A stretch of DNA of 64,000 nucleotides. Source: Corythucha ciliata (taxonomy: Eukaryota > Arthropoda > Insecta > Hemiptera > Tingidae). The notes under the pieces were generated by a model. It searched no databases. It was given only the letters and a program-made list of their open reading frames with translations, and was not told the origin of the DNA. Positions within the stretch are counted from its first letter, which is position 1, and each line of letters opens with the position of its first letter. The DNA is taken from NCBI GenBank assembly GCA_038030265.1, contig CM075939.1, positions 12,939,253 through 13,003,252 of the forward strand. The letters are read 5' to 3'. The translations under genes were made by a program, and so were the position numbers. Shown in pieces: positions 37,215-49,526 of this stretch.

Positions 37215-37690
37215 CCGCCAGTCGAAATACTGTGAGTTTCCTCAATTTTAGCCGCGAATTATCTTTTTTCTCCATTTTTACCTGCTAATGAAGCTCGGTA
37301 TTTATTAACAGGAAATTAGCGGGTTTTCTCTATTTCAGCCACGTACTAGCTGGTTTTTGCAAATAGATCCGTGAATTAGGGTTTTTTATAAATTTATATT
37401 GTGTATTATTTACTAGATTTAGCCGCGAAGTTACCGCTACGGTAAGTAAGCGGCGTTTCTCAAATTGAACAGCAAATTGGAATTTGTTTAGCTCCCAATA
37501 AGCGATTTATGTCACCATAGCCGCGATTTGACGATTATGGTCTTGCGAATTTTCACAAATGAATACGCCAATCATCGTTTTGGCGCGCCTTTTTTAAATT
37601 TTAGTCACGAAGTTGCGTCGAGAAAACCCGAATAGGCTCTTGCACGGCTATCAGCCGTGAAATGACAACATTGAAGTTATAAATAACCGT
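37215..37690 (-). repeat. Family A array, inverted
   Basis: Minus-oriented units after the direct block, giving a large imperfect inverted repeat centred near 37190. Confidence 0.75.
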
Positions 37691-38040
37691 GAAATTGAAA
37701 CACTCGGAGCTATCCACGACGTTCGAGCTCTCTCTCTCTCTCTCTGACACCTCTCAGACCTCTCTCTGGCAGGGCTAGAGAACCTTTAAAACACAGGTAC
37801 TGCAACACGGATTTCAGCGCCATATTTGGTCCCTCAATCGTTAGGGTAAACACAATATCATGAATGAAAAAATTGTCATCGTAACAGCAAACAAACGCGG
37901 AATGCGGTCGAAATAAATAAAAATATTCTACTTGTCAATAAGAACAGGTGACAATTATAATCATATGGGGGCGCCGATTTGAGTGTTGCAGTAGGCAGTA
38001 CTCGTGTTTTATAGTGCCTTAGCAGGGCAGCCAGCCCTGT
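37691..38040. other. Non-array spacer with a CT microsatellite
   Basis: Contains a short (CT)n run near 37728-37745 and nothing recognisable otherwise. Confidence 0.5.
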
Positions 38041-39120
38041 TTTAGTGCGTGAAAATAGTCATTTTTGGTGGTCTTTAGGGCACGAATCGTCAGTCCAGGC
38101 ATTTTCAAGGTACGAATGGTCAATTTGGCCATTTTTGGTACGTGAATTGTCGTTTTTCAAGGCACGAATCTGGCAGTTTATCCTTGGGGGGAGTGAATTG
38201 TCAGTACGGCCAGCAGCCCCTTTCCAGGGCCCGATCAGTCGGTTCTACCACTTTAAAGCGACGAATCGTCCCTGACGCTTTTCCAAAGAGCGCGAATGAC
38301 CAGTTTTACCATTTTTAGAGCGAAAATTTGAAGAATGAAATTGTTTAAGGCGTTTGGTTATTTTAAGGGCACGAATCGTCAGTTCACCCATTTTCAATTG
38401 CGCGGAATGGTCTATTTGGCCATTTTTAGAGAGCGCGAATGCGCGGTTTTGGTAATTTTTAGGGCGCGAATCGTCAGTTCAAACATTTTCATGGTGCGAA
38501 ACGTCAGTCATTTTGGGTGAAAATAACCAGTTTGGGCTTTTGTGACCAGTAAGGCGCAAATTGTCTTCAGTTTTACCAATATTTGTAAGAAAATAGCCAG
38601 ATTTGCCTTTTTTTTAGACGCGAATAGTCCGCCAAGCTATTTCTAGGGACGAACGGTCAGTTTGCCGATTTTCAGGTCATGAGTGGTTATTTTAGAACCG
38701 CGAATCGCTATTTCTAGATCAAAAATTGTCAGTTTAGCCGTTTTCAGCACTTTGGCTACTTTCAGAGTACTAATTTTGTCAGTTTGACTATTTTAAAGTA
38801 GCGAATCGTCAGTTTTACTATTAAGGGGCGCAAATAGTCAATTTGGTTGTTTTTAACCATTTTTAGTTGAGCGAAGCGCAAGTAGTCCACGGAAACCTAA
38901 CTACGTATGGTCATTTTTTTTGGGCGCAGGTCAGTCAGTTTAGCCACAATCAGGTGGTGAATCGTTTCTGACGCTTTGCAAAGGGCACGAATGACCACAG
39001 TTTGACCATTTTTAGGCAGAAACACTTTGAAGATTGAAATTTTTAGGGCGTTTGGTTACTTTATGGTATGAAATTGTCAGTTTAAGCCATTTTAAATGGT
39101 GTGCGGTATTGTCTATCGGC
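38040..39120 (+). repeat. Family B array, direct
   Basis: Units built on GAATCGTCAGTTTGGCCAT at 30-32 bp spacing, better preserved than at 1375-2000. The open frames here arise from the repeat itself. Confidence 0.8.
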
Positions 39121-39164
39121 TGTTTCCCACCCATATTAACATCCCGAGAGGTGGGTGGGTTAAT

Positions 39165-39475
39165 TTTTCCAGAATTCTGCTACACCTCATTGAAATTACG
39201 TCACTTTTTCTTTACGCGTTCGACAATTAATTAATATTAATTGAGTTTGAACAACCCTGTCTCGGACAATTTATGGAATTACTCCCCACTCACCACACCA
39301 CCCTAGTCACAACTGTGAATTCGAGGGAGTGGGGAGGATGAAAGTAAAGAAATTAAAACTGGGAATGAAATACTTACCATGTTTTGAGTTTCTAGACAAA
39401 ATTGCTAACCAGGTGGTGGGATTCGAACCCACGACCTCCTGGTTTCACGTAATAGTTTCGGCGCCACTGTCTCCG
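39165..39475 (-). repeat. tRNA-derived SINE-like element
   Basis: On the minus strand GTGGGTTCGAATCCCAC (about 39437-39421) is a perfect T-arm with B box, preceded by TGGCGCCGAAAC as an A-box-like segment. The left part CTGCTACACCTCATTGAAA recurs at about 55108-55128, where it is followed by the same GTTTCGGCGCCACTG piece, so this is a dispersed family rather than a tRNA gene. Confidence 0.6.
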
Positions 39476-39690
39476 GGGAACAACATCTAAAGTTTAGCTC
39501 CAAAAATATCACTAACTGGGTGGTATTTTGAACAGAAAATCTTAAATAGAAGGCTTCAATCGATAGTTTTCCATCAGAGATTCAGTTTGCGACGGATAGT
39601 GACCGTTTCTGTGCAAATTCAGTAGCTGATGATCGTATGAATTGACGATTTCCAACAATTCCTGCAAAAAGGCAATGGTGCGCGCCTGAT
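39476..39690 (+). repeat. Dispersed repeat F, internally deleted copy
   Basis: Shares AAAGTTTAGCTCCAAAA, GACGGATAGTG and CCGTTTCTGTGCAAATT in order with 61715-62385 but lacks the middle of that copy. Confidence 0.7.
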
Positions 39691-39844
39691 AATGTTCCAG
39701 AGTGAAGCTGTCCTCTCTCTGAATTAAGGGCTGGCGACACGCTCCTAGATTGGAGCTTTAAGGTGTTTTAAGCACTACATGTTGGTTGGGGCCTTCATTG
39801 TATTAGGAGCGTTACAGCGGACAGCGGCTTGAACCTTTCAAATA

Positions 39845-40060
39845 GACATTCTGGCCATTTTTGGGGCGCAGATAGTCATTTTTTTTTTTCAATTTGAATG
39901 AGCGAAATCGTAAGTTGCGCTGAAACCGAGCAATGGTCAGTATTTGACAAATTTTTTGAGCGTGGATTAACCAGATTGACACTTTTAGGGTGAGAATAAC
40001 CAGTTTGGCTATTTAAAGGGTGCAAATGCGGCCATTTTTTCATAGGTGCATGGTTCTGAA
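39845..40060 (+). repeat. Family B fragment
   Basis: A few diverged family B units (GGGCGCAGATAGTCATTTTT, AGTTTGGCTATTT). Confidence 0.5.
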
Positions 40061-40764
40061 AAGAAAACGCCCGTATCACTCGAAATATCTTATTTTGACC
40101 GACAAGTCAAGACAAGCTGATTTATGCGCTAAATAGACGCTTTTATAGAACAAACGGCTATATTCGACAATTTTTACGTTTTTTGTTGGGGAAGTCGAAT
40201 AAATAAATGCTTCAAAGATGGAAAATAGCGCTTGGGCGGAGTCAAACTCGGTTTATAATTACATAAATATAAGGTGCGAAGATTAATCTCAGCCGGGTTG
40301 GTGTGTTTTAAAGAAAAAAAGTCGTGCGGGTTTTCATCTAACCTTTTTTTTGTACTTCCTTGTCCCACTGCACTACCGTTGATATAACTCTGTATGCAGA
40401 GCAACTAGACACCCCACCCCCCCGTTTTTTTTGTAGAGGAGACCTTGTCGATCGGCGGAGTATTACGGCGATTTGACAACTTCGAAAGGGAAGGTAAAGG
40501 AGTGGGTTTGTGTGGAGGGAAAACTATCGTCGGTTTGGTGAGAGATCCACACTCTACACACAAACGACAAGGATGAATGAAGTTTCAGATTGAAAGCACG
40601 AAGAATCGTCCTTTTTGAAACAAGCAGCACCCTTACATCAGTTGGACTTGGACAAACAAAAAATTCGGGGCAATCGTCGAACAAGTGTGACACAGTCCAC
40701 CCGGTATTTGCGGTAGACAAAAAAAAATATAAAAAAATCGGCCCGCCCTCCCCAAAAAAACGCG
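40061..40764 (+). other. Upstream region of the P450 gene
   Basis: Non-array sequence before the CYP4 start codon, likely including its promoter and 5' UTR. Opposite-strand open frames overlap the first exon and are not supported as genes. Confidence 0.4.
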
Positions 40765-43700
40765 ATGCTGCCAATAATTGCGTTGATTCTGGCCTCCTCG
40801 GCGGTAGTTTTGTGTTTCTGTTTATACGCGGTTCTTCTGTCGGATTTCGCCGCATCGGCACGAACACGTCGTCTCGTCAACGCTCTACCAGGGCCTAAGG
40901 GCGTACCAATTTTGGGGATGGCTCTTCATTTGGCGACGCTGAAAACTGACGGTTCGTACAATTTTTGTTGTTTTTCCTATTTTCGTTAAAAAAAAATATT
41001 TATTTATTTTGTTTATTTGTTTATTTTTTTTAAAAAGCTGAACAAAATTTGTCGTCCCTCTCAACCTCACCACCACTAATCACTGTAAGCTGTTGTGAGC
41101 AACCGCAATCCCAATTTTGTCCCCACACAGATATGTTTCTTGTACCCCCCCCCCTCCTATTACTCACAATTGACTCGTTTAAGGCCCCATTTACACAAGT
41201 AAGTTTTTTGTTCAATCTGATTACAAACAGACAGGTCGTTTTATGCAGGGAACATCTGTAACATTTTCAGACCCCGTTCACAAGCTCTATGTTTTCGTTG
41301 TGTAGAGTCTATGCTACCGAACAAATTTCTTCCCTCGAAAATTGAAGCATTTTGATAGGTTACATGGACTCCACAGACACATTGCACTCTGTGCAATGCG
41401 GACAGCGTTGTTCGGTTGCATAGACTCCACACAACGAAAATATAGAGCTTATGAACGGGCCTATACAATGGCTACTTTGATCAAAAAACTTACTCGTGTT
41501 AAAGGGGCTTAAGACGTGTAATTGCCCGAATTTGTATTCCTAATCACGAAGACGAAGACAAAAAAAAAATGCTCTAACAGTATCGACTTGTAAAATGTCA
41601 CCCGGTGCATGATGCACATCCTTGGCACTGTTAAAAAGGAGTCAATTTTCGTGAATGACTCGAGAAGAAACGTAAAAAAAAAAAATTAACATTTCGTAAC
41701 TTTTACCCACTAAGGGGTGGCAATCAGAAGGTGGAAAAGGGTAACTTGACGTCTTTTCAAATGTTATTAAGGGTGAGGTCATGTCAGGAAGCTCTCGCGG
41801 TCACGATAAGTTCAGTGAAGTAATCGTCTTGATGAGCTCAGAAAAGTAATTAAAAAAAAATGCGGATAATTTCTGGGCAGATTCTCCTCTCCCTGCTCGC
41901 CACCGTCCATTGCACAGTCTTTACGGTCGTATACTTCATGAATGGCACTTGTATTGCTACTATGGAACCATTTTAATGCGTTTTCAGTGTTAAAAAGGAA
42001 TTATCTTGTCAATTTGAATGAGAAAGTTTTTTTTTTTTGTAGCTCCTCTCCACCCCTGAAACAATTAAAACGAAGGGAAATTAGTGTCAGGTAGTCTTAC
42101 CCAAGCGTGTAGGCTTACTTTTTCTGCCTCCCACACCCCCTTCCCTTTTGTTATTGTGTAAATGCAATAAGGGAGACATCAATGTACACTAAGAACCGAA
42201 TTTCCATGTTAGTTTACGAATAAGACGTGCCGGATGCCAAAGAATAGCCCCCCCCCCCAATCACCATCACAATCTCCATTCCAAATTGAGGCAATTTAGC
42301 TGAAAGCCCCGCCCAGGGATCGGGCAATTTCGACCCTGCAAGAAGAGCTACGTGTTCCCTCCCCCCTCCATCCATAACATGCCAACTATTTAACTGCCTA
42401 CACACCGTAAGACTGTTTAACTATACCTCGATAACGTGCGAATTATCATTTGTTTTATGCCCTATCCAATCTCTTTGGATTGAATTTTCTCCATTATACG
42501 CTCTATAAGGAAGCCTCGCGCTTAAAATTCATCCTTTTAAGGCTAAAAATTCTAATGTGATGCACACTTTAATCGTCTTGATAATTAAAAAAAAAAAGGT
42601 GTAAACGTTCGTTCTTATACGAATAAAATAACACATACGACATTAAAAAAAATTGAAATCTGTGGAAACTCGAAAACTTTCAGCTCTGCAAAGCAATCAG
42701 TCGTTGAAATTGCGTTATACCGCCCACAAAACATAAATTATAAATTTCCCCCTGAAAATTGTTCATAAAGAGCTATAGAAGCGTGTCAAAATCGTGTAGG
42801 AAACTGTGAAGATGAAAACAAAAAAAAAACAAACAAAAAAAAACGCGGAATCTTTCCAATCAACTTTAACCAATTGTACCTACTTAATTATTGCTCTCGT
42901 TTCTTTTAATCACTACAAAATAGTTTGTTAGGGGGAAAAAATTCATTTGAAATTCAAACAAATGACAATCAATCAACGAATGATGTTGAGGCTCTCAACT
43001 TAAGTGCATCACACGTTGCCGGGGCCCCTTAAATTTTGTGCCGCATAAAGCAACCTTTTTTTTTTTTGTTTATATTTTACAGAGGTCCTGGATTTCCTAC
43101 GGAAAATGTGTTCGGAGTACCCGAGAATTGCTCGGATGTGGGTCTCGACTATTCCTTTTGTTATTATCCAAGAACCTGAAGATATTGAGGTGAGTTTTTT
43201 TTAGCTTAATTTGTATTCGTTTATTACGGCAAATTACGTCAGACATGAAAAAAAAAAAACTTGGGGAGGAAAGCTGTTTTCTATTTATTTAAATTGCGTA
43301 TAATATTATAGGAGAACTTGCTGCCTGCTATTCAAGTTTTTTTGCTGTTTGTTTGGTGCTGAACCTTACAATATGAGCCAAATAGCCTCGCATTTTTTTG
43401 TTTAGTTGGCTCTGGTTCATTACTTTAGGGACATCTAAAAATGATTAATGAGAATTTCTTAATCGGAATAAATTAATTCTCCATGTATTATGAAACTTGT
43501 TACCCCTGGAACGCCCTTTTCTTTCCATAACTGTGACACAGAGACACCACCCCCCTCCCGCGTTCGTTATTTAGGAAAATCACATAGCGGTCATAAAAAT
43601 TATCCAGCTGCGTTCAAGTTGGGGAAAGGTTAAGGTGGGCTTAAGTGGAGGGGGTTGGGTTACACGAATTCGACTCAAAGTTAACTGAAAAACGGATAAT

Positions 43701-44630
43701 TACACCCATGCGCACTGTCAACATCAGGCCAACCGTCAATTTTTCCCTCAAAATCGACTTGTCGCGCCGGGCCCACAAAAAAAAAAAACTGAAGACTTTC
43801 TGTCATTGGGTGATGTCACGCCTGGTTTTTTTGTTTTTGTTTTTTCAGGCTGTCCTGGGGAGCGTTCATCACATTGAAAAAGGTCTGGAATACAGGGCGT
43901 TGAAACGATGGCTCCACGGAGGTCTTCTTCTCAGTAAAGGTAGGCCTTTCTCTTTTTCTTATTTTTTAAATTTTTTCTTCATATTTTTGTTATTTCAATC
44001 GGTTTATTTTTGTCATTCTACAATTTAATCGCTACTCCACATCTACATATATCCCCAAGCCGCGCATTACCTTAAGGCTTATAAGCTCGCTCTTTCACTT
44101 CCGCGTTTTTTGTTGTTATTTCCCTCTATTTTTATGGCAAACACGCGCCTAGGCATTCATGTTATGTTTGGCGGGATACGAAAAGGGGGTAAGGTCACTA
44201 TTCATTTTATCCTGATTACCTAGTATGCGGCTGATAGTAATTATCGCGTATATGGGGCGGCTAAGAGGAGGGGAGGCATAGGAGTCTCTTTAAATCTCGG
44301 AAGGAATTTTTATAAAAATTATTTAAACTAAAATAAAATATTCGTCGAGAGCCGAAAAACTATCATTCGATTACCTCCGGGAAGTATATACGGACGCCTA
44401 TGACTTGAATGGTAATTGTCGTTTTATTCAACGGCACTCGAGATTGTAGCGAGCGCGTACCTTTTTTCTGATGGCGAAAGGTTGATGGTGAGTGTGTTTG
44501 TGGGGGGGGGGGAGGAGCTACAAGTCAATTCGTTGAAAATATTGTACAGACAGATGAAAATACGCCAAAACCTGACCTTTGTAGGGCTAATCATTATAAG
44601 AATGAATAAGTCCTGTGAGGACATAGCGTT

Positions 44631-44674
<44 letters not shown>

Positions 44675-47600
44675 AAATCACGAAGTCATTAAATTCATAC
44701 TTATCCTCATTTACTTTCCTTCTACACAGTGGATGTGATGGGAGGGTGACGGGAGGATTCAAGGTTCAAAGTGTGCCTGAGGATGCACAAAAAAGTAAAA
44801 ATTATGGTTAATGAGGTGATTTATTCCAATATTATTTTTTCGAGGATCCTCTTTCTAGGGTAAACGTTGTTTTTCTATGACGTTTATAAGTTCAGGGCTT
44901 CTTCATTCACGACCTCTATAAGAGGAGCCCTTCTCTGCCTCTAGGCACTCATAAATATTTCACGATTCCCGCTGAAAAGAAAAGAAAACACCAACGGGAA
45001 TTTGATGGGTTTCATTGCAGTCTTCTCAAACAGTAAAAAGTCAGCATTATAGGAGATGATGCGCTTCGTGGGTAATTTGTTGATTTGTCCTAAAAATATG
45101 AGTCGCAATGGCCTTCGCGAAAAACTTGCAAAACTCTCGGTAACTATTATAATGAAGCGTGAAATGATTTCTGTGATCTATGCAGCGAGATTCACTCACT
45201 ATATAGTCAAAATAATCTTTCTCGCGGCTTATAGGTTGTTTCGTGTCAGCCTGTCAGCCGACACAAGACGTTAATTTTAAACATAGAGCCTCTTAAAAGT
45301 CGTATATTATGATTGAAACCACTTTTTTATATTGGTGTTTTACGCTGAAAAAATCCTTGAGCCTCCTCTTTTCAAATATGCAAGAAAAGCCTCAAACCCA
45401 TTACCTGGGTGACGTGATGCTGGGGCCCTCCAGGAATCAAGAAAGCCCTGAAAATTGAGATTTGTCGAACTGAAAGCTGATTTCCAGCCCCCCCCCCACG
45501 TCCTAATATCATCTAATTAATAGTCGTAATTATGCTGAAAAAACTGTCTTACCACTACAACAATTTTGGAAACTGGAAGACGTTGCCCTCAAAGAGACCT
45601 GGCGGGAAACTGGAAATTAACCTCACCCACGCATCACCGATATACCGGTCAGCCCCGCTGGTTTTGCCAGACTTCCTGGCGAGAACACGACGTAACTTTT
45701 TAATGAGAAAATACCAACAAATTGAATGAATTCGTACTTCCTCCCAATATCAATGAGCCATCCAGTAGCGTACCGAGGTAGTGGCGAGGGGGGCGGACCG
45801 CTCTGGGCCCCCTGGCAGGCGGGGCCCCCGAAAAGCTTAAATAAGGAAAAATGAGGATTTTTAGGTTCATTCATGTGAAAAGGTTGGACAGCGATTTGGC
45901 TCGTTTCTACGAATTTCACTCTATATCCGACCTGGAGAATATAACGTTTCAAGTGATAACAGCAAAGAGTGTGGGCTCACTATTCGATTGAGCCCCCGAG
46001 AGTGCTATTCTGGTGGCTGAAATACAGCAATTTGCGCCTTCTTGAGGAAAATTCATGGATAAAATAGAGAAAATAGACCGTCCCCAGTTTCGTTAGGTCC
46101 TCACAAGCGCACTAATGTACTGATAGGCAATTTAGAACTGGCTGACGCGGCAAAAACTTATGAAAATGCTAATGTGCGCTAATATTCACATCGCTGACTC
46201 ACAGGATAAAAAAGCTACTTTGCTGCTAAAGTTGAGAAAAAGCGCGTGTTTATGTTTATAAGGTGGGGGGGGGGGATACCCCACTAGTCTGCGACTAATT
46301 TGCGCTAAATTGCGGCGAAAAGCGCTAATTTGCTGGTAAAGTTGACAAAAAGCACTCTCAAAACTTGGCATAAGCGCTGTTTGGCGGATAGGTTGGGGAA
46401 ATAGCGGTGATTTGCCTAAAATAAGGAAAAGGCCTTGGCTAAAATTAGGAAATGGCCTTAGCGGTTACCAATAGAGGTTTGTATTAGGTATGTATAATTA
46501 GAGACTTTTAGGGGCCTCTTGAAGATTTTCGGTACGTGTAGGTCCGCCAGTGAAGCCATCACCCAAGGGGCTTGCCCAGACAGCGTTGCCAAATTGACGG
46601 ATTTCACGCCTGAACTGGAGAACCTCCCCCCCCCCCATACACACCACCATCACACATAAGATTCTCTGCTTTATCCAGAAACTAGTGGTAAGAAAATAAT
46701 AATAGTAAGAAAGTAGTAATTTTTTGGCAAAAAAAATGGCGTTTCTTGCCAAATTCGAGCCCAATTTGATGGACTTCGCTCCTTGAAAAACGCTTTCGTG
46801 GAACTATGGATCTACCAGAAATCCAAGTCACAGAAATCCAAGTTCGCGGATTGACCTTGAAGAAAACCCTTAGGGAAACATAAATCCGTGTGGGCAACTT
46901 CAAGCCTAAAAAAATTCGACTGCCTGAAGAGGTCTGAGGTTTGGACCTAAAACTGAGAAAACGCGCTATGTAAATCCATAACTTAAAGTAAAAAGACAAA
47001 AACTGATAATGTGGGCCAAAACATTTTACATATACCGCTAATTTGGCGGTCAAAATTGAGAAAAATCACTAATTAGCGGGACTAAAATTATTAGATAAAC
47101 GCTAGTTTTGCAGCTCAAAGTCAGAAACATTGCTAGTTCGCTGCTGAAAAGGTGGAAAATCGCTAATTTGCAGCAAAAACGGAGCAAAATTTCAAGTCAA
47201 CACTAGTACTTAGCTGCAAAAATTAAGAGAAAGTGCTGATTCGCGGCTAAAATTGACGAAAAACCACTAATCCGCGGATAAAATTGGGGGAAAAAAATCA
47301 AATTTTCCGGTTGTAATTGAAAATGTATATCAATCCGTTGCAAGTGGAGGAAATTTTGAGTCTAAAACTAAAAAATAGCTTCCTCAGCTAAAATTGATTC
47401 ATAATGCGGGTGCAAAAATGATTAAAAACCCTCTAATTTGTGGCTAATATTAAGATAAATCACTAATTAGCGCGGCTGTAATTAAGAAAAACGCTATTTT
47501 GCTGCTAAAATTGGCTGAAAATACCTAACCGTAGATAAAGCGTAGAAAAATGTCTGATTTGCGGCTAAAATTCCAATTGTCGGCTGTAATTGAAAATAAA

Positions 47601-49526
47601 AATACTCCAATTCTGAAGGCAACTTTTGTGGCTAAAATTGAGAAAAATTGTAACTTCATGGCAATAAGTGACAAATATTCAGCATAATCGCTAATTGGCA
47701 TGTGGAAATATTGCTAATTCGTGGCTAAATGAAGGGAAAATCCGTAATTTAACGCCACGTAAAAATTGTTGTTCTTGTTTATTTTGACAATAAGGGGTCT
47801 CGTCTATAGACGCCCGTTATGCCATTCTAACTCGTATAACCGTTTTTTCTTTGTTTTTTTTTTTTTTTTACTTCGACAGGCGAGAAATGGCACAGACGAA
47901 GAAAACTTTTAACGCCTACCTTTCATTTCAAAATATTGGAAGACAATATGTCGACGATACATAAGAACGCTAAAATTCTGTTGAAGAACATGTTGAAATA
48001 CAACGGGGAGCCTTTGGAGGCTGAGTCCCTGGTGACTCTGTGCGCTCTAGATGTCATTAGTGGTAAGGTTATGACTTTTTTGCACGCGATTATTTTCTAT
48101 TTTTACAACTATTCTGGCGTGGGGGGGGGGACCTGACAGAAACTGCTATGGGCATCAAATTGAACGCTCAAGAAGGCCATGGGAAAGACTACGTGGACTT
48201 GGTTAAGAAGTAAGAAAGCGTGTCAATTTGTTACGTGGCACCGCTTAATACAATTTTCTTGCAGACTGTCAGGCTTGGCTCTAGAAATGGTTTTGAAAAT
48301 TTGGCTGGTCAATAAATGGTTGTACAAGTTATCGAGTTACGCCCGCGAGTACTCCAAGTGCATAGCTCGATTGCACGCCTTCACCGAAAAGGTATAATAC
48401 ACTATGCTGTTGAATGAGCGTTTAGATAAAATGCTAAATAATTTCGATCCTTTAGATTATTGTAGAACGAAAAACTGAGTACATGTTGGCTAAAAAAGAC
48501 GATGACAAAGAAGAGGAGGAAGAATATGGGAAAAAGAGACGAGCCTTCCTCGACAGCATGATCGAAATGGACCTCAAAGTACCCAATTCGTTCACAAATA
48601 GAGATATTCGCGAAGAAGTAGATACGTTCATGTTTGAAGTAACGATTCCCTCTACCCCCCCCCTCACAAATTCCCTCAATTCACTCTCAATAACCGACAT
48701 TTTCAATTTCAAACAAAGGGGCACGACACTACTTCAGCTGCTTTAGTCTTTGGTCTACATTTGCTGGGACTTCATCCTGACATTCAAGTAAAAAACCACC
48801 CCCTCCCCGCATCACATTTGACACCCCCTCTTTTCACATTTGATTTCTTGTCACTAGGAGAAAATGTATCAGGAACAAAACGTTGTTTTTGGCGATGATC
48901 CGAGGGAGCCGACCTTGAGGGACCTCAAAGACATGACGTATTTGGATAAAGTGCTCAAAGAAATTTTAAGGATGTACCCGTCTGTTCCGTACATTTCTAG
49001 AACCATCAGACAAGACTTAAAATTAGGTAAACATTTTTTTGTAATTTTTAATAGGTTGAAGAAGCAATTAACTTTTCCTCCTTTTTTTTAGCCGACGAAG
49101 TGGTTATCCCACAGGGAACAAACGTCATCGTCGTCCCCTTTCTACTTCACAGAAATCCTAAACATTTCCCCGACCCGGACAAATTTGATCCCGAAAGGTA
49201 CCAAACTCTTATACCCCACCCCAACCTCCAACCCCCTACCCGCGACAACACGCCCCAAACAATTTTTGTTTCTTTTCTGTTTTTGCAGGCACACAGCGGA
49301 AGTGGCCTCAAAAAGGCACCCCTACGCTTACATACCGTTTTCAGCCGGTCCCAGAAATTGCATCGGCCAGAAATTCGCTCTGATGGAAATGAAAATCATT
49401 TTGTCGACCGTCATTCGACGTGCCGTCGTTCATTCGGTGACACAGCCGGGTGACTTCAAACTGCGCCCTCATTTGGTGCTGCGACCAAATCGACCAATTA
49501 TACTACGGATAACGCCGAGGACGTGA
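40765..49526 (+). CDS. Cytochrome P450, CYP4 family
   Basis: Endoplasmic-reticulum monooxygenase of the CYP4 clan, which typically hydroxylates fatty acids, hormones or hydrocarbons. Eleven exons: 40765-40951, 43083-43189, 43849-43939, 47880-48062, 48140-48209, 48265-48391, 48456-48638, 48719-48787, 48858-49026, 49092-49197, 49289-49526; exactly 510 codons with stop and all GT-AG. N-terminal anchor at residues 1-24; PGPKG hinge at 42-46; helix C WHRRR at 132-136 inside the CYP4-typical KLLTPTFHF block; I-helix EGHDTTS at 316-322; ExxR at 374-377; [10 protein letters not shown] with heme Cys455. All key residues are present, so it looks functional. Introns 1 (2.1 kb) and 3 (3.9 kb) hold a TTAA-flanked MITE and a family A unit. 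The subfamily cannot be fixed by eye. Confidence 0.94.
41183..41508. mobile_element. MITE with TTAA target duplication (piggyBac-like ends)
   Basis: Flanked by TTAA at 41179-41182 and 41509-41512. The ends GGCCCCATTTACACAAGTAA and its complement (rc GCCCCTTTAACACGAGTAA) are inverted repeats. Further inverted segments lie inside, including GCTCTAT...TTTTCGTTGTGT. No transposase. Lies in intron 1 of the P450 gene. Confidence 0.8.
44633..44670 (+). repeat. (CT)n microsatellite
   Basis: Almost uninterrupted CT dinucleotide run in P450 intron 3. It creates a spurious Leu-Ser open frame. Confidence 0.9.
45770..47780 (+). repeat. Family A long unit with leader, in P450 intron 3
   Basis: Begins with GTACCGAG (45770-45777) and a GC-rich leader, then GAAAAGGTTGGAC and GATTTGGCTCG as at 35331. 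Periodic units follow to about 47780, ending about 100 bp before exon 4. The region 46865-47780 is collinear with 18185-19215. Confidence 0.8.

Noticed and set aside
39411..39475. tRNA gene on the minus strand
   Set aside because: A good T arm and B box but no complete acceptor stem or anticodon arm, and part of it recurs at about 55105-55145; fits a tRNA-derived SINE.
40463..40898. Minus- and plus-strand frames around the P450 start
   Set aside because: They overlap the clear CYP4 exon 1 and lack their own features; shadows.
44416..44811. 131-codon plus-strand open frame in a P450 intron
   Set aside because: Contains the (CT)n microsatellite translated as Leu-Ser and no recognisable domain.
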